From the NCBI GenBank assembly GCA_963781775.1, contig CAWAHE010000014.1, positions 186,001 through 250,000 of the forward strand: DNA of 64,000 nucleotides, in the 5' to 3' direction. The stretch's first letter is position 1. The number at the start of each line of letters is the position of its first letter. The DNA is from CAVSRC01 sp963781775. Lineage in GTDB: Bacteria > Pseudomonadota > Alphaproteobacteria > Rhizobiales > Kaistiaceae. Below are positions 60,915 to 64,000 of the stretch, piece after piece. A program made the translations under genes and the position numbers. The notes under the pieces were generated by a model. That model did no database searches. It worked only from the letters and a program-made list of their open reading frames with translations, and was not told where the DNA came from.

Positions 60915-63023
60915 ATGCTCGATGCCAATGCCCGGCCCGCCACCGACTTGCGGACGGCAGACTGGTTCCGTTCCGCCACGCGCTGGACACAGTTGACGCT
61001 TGCCGAAGACGACCCGGTCAAGTTCGATCCGACCTTCTGGGTCGATCTGTTCGAGCGCACGCGGTCGAACGCCACGTGCCTGAGCGCCGGCGGTTACATC
61101 GCCTACTACCCGAGCAAGGTGCCGCTGCACTACGTCAGCAAGTTTCTCGGTGACACCGATCCGTTCGGGCTGCTGGTCGACAGCGCCCGCAAGCTCGGCA
61201 TGCACGTCATGGCGCGTGTCGATCCGCACGCGATCCACCAGGATGCCGCCGACGCCCATCCGGAATGGATCGCCGTCGATGCGGACGGCAACAAGCGCCG
61301 GCACTGGGCCTTCCCCAATGTCTGGGTGACCTGCGCCTACGGCGACTACAACGCCAAATTCATGCCTGAAGTGGTCGCCGAGATCACACGCGCGTACGAC
61401 ATCGACGCTGTCTTCGCCAATCGCTGGCAGGGACATGGCGTCTGCTACTGCGAAAGCTGCCGCACGCGCTTCAAGGGCGCTTCCGGTCACGATCTGCCGA
61501 CAAAGGCAAACCCGGAGGACCCCATCTGGCAGGCATGGACCGCCTGGCGGCGCACCGTGCTCACCAAGGTGATCACCGACTGGGACGACGTGGTGAAGGC
61601 GATCCGGCCGCACGCCAGCTTCATCCCGAACATGGGCGGCGCCTCGCTGATGGAGTTCGACATCTCCATCATCCGCAAGCATTGCCCGTTTCTGGTCGTC
61701 GACGATCAGGGGCGGCGCGGCACCGAGCCGATATGGATGTCGGGCCGCAACGGCAAGCGCATGCGCGCCACCTTCCCCGAACGGCCTGTCGTGCTCATCA
61801 CCTCGATCGGGCCGGAGGAGGCCTATCGCTGGAAGGATTCCGTCACGACCGGAGCCGAGATCCGGGCCTGGATGACGGACGGCTTCGCGCACGGCATGCT
61901 GCCGTGGTTCACCAAGTTCAACGGCGTCGTGCCGGACAAGCGCTGGGTGGCGCCGGTTGCGGAGACCTTCAACCTCCACGCCGATCTCGAGGCCATCCTC
62001 GCCGACCTGACGCCGACGGCGGAGATCGCACTCGTCGACCCGGCGACGACGCTGCGGCATCACGCGCCCGAGACGCGCGCAGCCGCGGAAGGCGACGATC
62101 TCGGCTTCTATCACGCGCTGATCGAGGCGCGGCTGCCATTCGAACTGATCTCGGACCAAGTGTTGACGGCGGAATCGCTGGACCGCTTCAAGGTCGTGAT
62201 CCTCGCCAACGCTACCTGCCTTTCCGACGATCAATGCGCGGCGCTCAGCGCGTTCGTCGCGCGCGGCGGCAGCGTCGTGGCCGCCTTCGAAACATCGACC
62301 CGCGACGAAACCGGCCGGGCGCGTGGCGCGCTCGGTCTCGGCGACCTCCTCGGCGTGAAGATGACCGGGCCATCGCGCGGACCGGTCAAGAATACCTATG
62401 TCGCGCTCAACGGCAGCCACCCGATTTCGCAAGGCTACGACGGGGCGGAGCGCATCATCGGCGGCACGCACCTCATCGCCGTCGAGGCAGCGTCGGACGC
62501 CACGATACCGTTCCTCTACGTTCCCGATTTCCCCGACCTGCCGATGGAAGAGGTCTATCCCCGCGAGGCCCCGCGCGGCGCCGCCGTCGTTGCCCGCGAG
62601 CACAAGGGTGGCGGGCGAACGGTCTATATCCCTTGGAATATCGGCAAGACGTTCTGGGAGGTGCTCGCCGCCGACCATGGCCGGCTGATCGACAACTCGG
62701 TGCGCTGGGCGCTCGGCAAACGGCCGGACGTCGAGGTGCGCGGCCGCGCCGTGGTGGACATCGCACTCCGCGAGAGCAACGATGCCGTGGCGGTGGCGAT
62801 GGTCAACCTCGCCAATCCGATGATGATGAAGGGCCCGATCCGCGAGACCTATCCGACCGGCAAACTGATCGCATCGGTCACAATTCCCGAGGGCCGGAGG
62901 TTCGCCGGGGCGCGCCTGCTCGTCGCCGGCGCCAAGGCCACCGCCAAGGTCGGCGATGGCCGTGTCGACATCGAGGTGCCGGCCATCGATCTGGTCGAGG
63001 TCGTGCACGTGGACTGGGCCTAG
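60915..63023 (+). CDS. GHL6-like hypothetical glycoside hydrolase with beta-galactosidase-trimerisation-type domain
   Basis: This is a 702-residue soluble protein without a signal peptide. Residues 20-330 resemble a TIM-barrel of the hypothetical glycosyl hydrolase 6 type: LLVDSARKLGMHVMARVDPHAIHQ, HPEWIAVDADGNKRRHWAFPN, VFANRWQGHGVCYCESCRTRF. Residues 350-560 look like a glutamine-amidotransferase-like or trimerisation domain (FKVVILANATCLSDDQCAALSAFVARGGSVVAAFETS). A beta-sandwich end follows. It lies between a binding-protein gene and a permease gene, so it probably processes the imported compound in the cytoplasm. No activity can be assigned from what I see. Confidence 0.75.
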   Translation: MLDANARPATDLRTADWFRSATRWTQLTLAEDDPVKFDPTFWVDLFERTRSNATCLSAGGYIAYYPSKVPLHYVSKFLGDTDPFGLLVDSARKLGMHVMARVDPHAIHQDAADAHPEWIAVDADGNKRRHWAFPNVWVTCAYGDYNAKFMPEVVAEITRAYDIDAVFANRWQGHGVCYCESCRTRFKGASGHDLPTKANPEDPIWQAWTAWRRTVLTKVITDWDDVVKAIRPHASFIPNMGGASLMEFDISIIRKHCPFLVVDDQGRRGTEPIWMSGRNGKRMRATFPERPVVLITSIGPEEAYRWKDSVTTGAEIRAWMTDGFAHGMLPWFTKFNGVVPDKRWVAPVAETFNLHADLEAILADLTPTAEIALVDPATTLRHHAPETRAAAEGDDLGFYHALIEARLPFELISDQVLTAESLDRFKVVILANATCLSDDQCAALSAFVARGGSVVAAFETSTRDETGRARGALGLGDLLGVKMTGPSRGPVKNTYVALNGSHPISQGYDGAERIIGGTHLIAVEAASDATIPFLYVPDFPDLPMEEVYPREAPRGAAVVAREHKGGGRTVYIPWNIGKTFWEVLAADHGRLIDNSVRWALGKRPDVEVRGRAVVDIALRESNDAVAVAMVNLANPMMMKGPIRETYPTGKLIASVTIPEGRRFAGARLLVAGAKATAKVGDGRVDIEVPAIDLVEVVHVDWA

Positions 63024-63037
63024 TCCGGAGGCGAGCG

Positions 63038-64000
63038 ATGCTCCGCTATGTGCTCAAGCGCCTCGTCTACATGATCCCGACGTTGTTCGGCATGTCGCTG
63101 ATCGCGTTCCTGATCATCCAGCTACCGCCCGGCGACTACCTCACCTCGATGATTTCGCGAATGACGGAGAACGGCGAAAACGTCGACCCCGCGACGATCC
63201 TGCGCATCCGCGAGATTTACGGCTTCGACGATCCGATGTGGCTGCAGTACTGGAAATGGATCAGCGGCATCCTGTTCCGCGGCGACTTCGGCTACTCGTT
63301 CGAATGGAACCGACCGGTCGCCGACCTGATCTGGGAGCGGATGGGCTCGACGCTCGCCATCTCGGTCGCCTCGCTGATGTTCGTGTGGGCCGTGTCCCTG
63401 CCGATCGGCATCTATTCGGCGGTCCGCCGGCACTCGCTCGGCGACCACGTATTCACGTTCCTCGGCTTCATCGGCCTTGCCATCCCGAACTTCATTCTCG
63501 GGCTGACGCTGATGTACCTGACATACAAATATCTCGGCCAGAGCGTCGGCGGGCTCTATTCGCAGGAGTTTGTCGATGCACCGTGGTCGATGGCCAAGGT
63601 TCTCGACCTGCTCGCGCATCTGTGGATACCGGTCATCGTCATCGGCACCTCCGGGACGGCGGCGCTGATCCGTGTGCTCAGGGCGAATCTCACCGACGAG
63701 CTCAACAAGCCCTACGTCATCACCGCCAAGGCCAAGGGCCTGCCCGAACGCAAGGTCGTTCTCAAATATCCGGTGCGCATCGCGCTCAATCCGTTCGTAT
63801 CCGCGATCGGCTGGGTGCTGCCGGAACTTATCTCCGGCGTCACCATCACGGCGATCGTGCTCAACCTGCCGACCGCGGGCCCGCTTCTGCTGCGCGCGCT
63901 GATCTCGCAGGACATGTATCTCGCCGGCAGCTTCATCCTGCTCATGGGCGTGCTGACGCTGATCGGCATGCTGATTTCCGACGTGCTTCTCGCCCTGCTC
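63038..64000 (+). CDS. DppB-type ABC transporter permease, cut by window end
   Basis: Translation from ATG 63038 gives LRYVLKRLVYMIPTLFGMSL at the start, IREIYGFDDPMWLQYWKW, FRGDFGYSF and ALIRVLRANLTDELNKPYVITAKAKGL (the EAA-type motif). The frame is open for all 321 codons to base 64000, so only the extreme C-terminus is missing. It is the first permease of the peptide/opine-type importer headed by the binding protein at 58910 and starts 14 bp after the GHL6-like gene. Confidence 0.92.
   Translation, partial: MLRYVLKRLVYMIPTLFGMSLIAFLIIQLPPGDYLTSMISRMTENGENVDPATILRIREIYGFDDPMWLQYWKWISGILFRGDFGYSFEWNRPVADLIWERMGSTLAISVASLMFVWAVSLPIGIYSAVRRHSLGDHVFTFLGFIGLAIPNFILGLTLMYLTYKYLGQSVGGLYSQEFVDAPWSMAKVLDLLAHLWIPVIVIGTSGTAALIRVLRANLTDELNKPYVITAKAKGLPERKVVLKYPVRIALNPFVSAIGWVLPELISGVTITAIVLNLPTAGPLLLRALISQDMYLAGSFILLMGVLTLIGMLISDVLLALL

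Noticed and set aside
58886..61075. Minus-strand open frame of 729 codons over the family 5 binding protein
   Set aside because: Antisense to a protein with signal peptide and SBP_bac_5 motifs; a codon-position artefact.
60828..63008. Minus-strand open frame of 726 codons over the GHL6-like gene
   Set aside because: The plus frame has a ribosome binding site, operon spacing and domain-like sequence; the minus frame is Asp/Arg/His-rich shadow.

Overview
The window is a GC-rich, densely coded stretch of a chromosome or large replicon from an alphaproteobacterium, most likely of the order Hyphomicrobiales (Rhizobiales). This rests on a DUF1127 protein, a PcaF-type thiolase, an ETF-ubiquinone oxidoreductase, an RpiR-type IolR with GGAA-N6-TTCC operators, a SmoEFGK-type polyol transporter and an Agrobacterium-like hydroxycinnamate cluster. 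I see no rRNA, tRNA, CRISPR array, prophage or intact insertion sequence. The gene set is that of a soil or plant-associated heterotroph with many ABC importers.

Layout. 0-7.4 kb (minus strand): a frameshifted unknown gene behind an S8 peptidase, an RlpA-like protein, 3-oxoadipyl-CoA thiolase, a 2-hydroxyacid dehydrogenase and ETF-QO. 7.7-11.2 kb: a DUF1127 protein and a GH38 alpha-mannosidase. 11.3-19.1 kb: the myo-inositol locus iolR, iolC (fused to the DUF2090 aldolase-like domain), iolD, iolE, iolB and iolG, with a multi-hairpin repeat between iolD and iolE. 19.1-21.8 kb: a Na/Pi cotransporter and a divergent IolE/IolI-like TIM-barrel protein. 22.1-28.8 kb: an operon of a binding protein, two permeases, an ATPase, a divergent glycerophosphodiesterase, an inositol monophosphatase-like enzyme and a Gfo/Idh/MocA dehydrogenase. 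It is preceded by an IolR-like site, and I infer that it imports and processes glycerophosphoinositol or a related phosphoinositol.

28.8-34.4 kb (minus strand): a surface-glycan block with a GT2 glycosyltransferase, a FAD oxidoreductase, a sulfotransferase, and an ABC exporter ATPase and permease. Several of these genes carry single-base frameshifts, so the block is either decaying or badly sequenced. 34.7-36.5 kb: glutathione-dependent formaldehyde dehydrogenase and an L,D-transpeptidase. 36.6-47.3 kb: a hydroxycinnamate (ferulate/coumarate) catabolic locus. It has an eight-gene leftward operon (crotonase, MarR regulator, amidohydrolase-type beta-ketoacyl-CoA hydrolase, binding protein, LivHMGF), a rightward feruloyl-CoA synthase and a convergent SDR dehydrogenase. 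A DedA unit lies inside the locus between two copies of an identical 28-bp promoter/operator element.

47.3-57.7 kb: a scar holding remnants of a deleted sugar ABC transporter, a galactonate/mannonate dehydratase-like enolase-superfamily protein, and a polyol locus (FGGY kinase, SDR polyol dehydrogenase, SmoKGFE-type transporter, SorC-type regulator, HAD phosphatase). 57.8-64 kb: a LacI regulator divergent from a peptide/opine-type ABC system that includes an uncharacterised GHL6-like glycoside-hydrolase-fold protein; its first permease runs off the window end.
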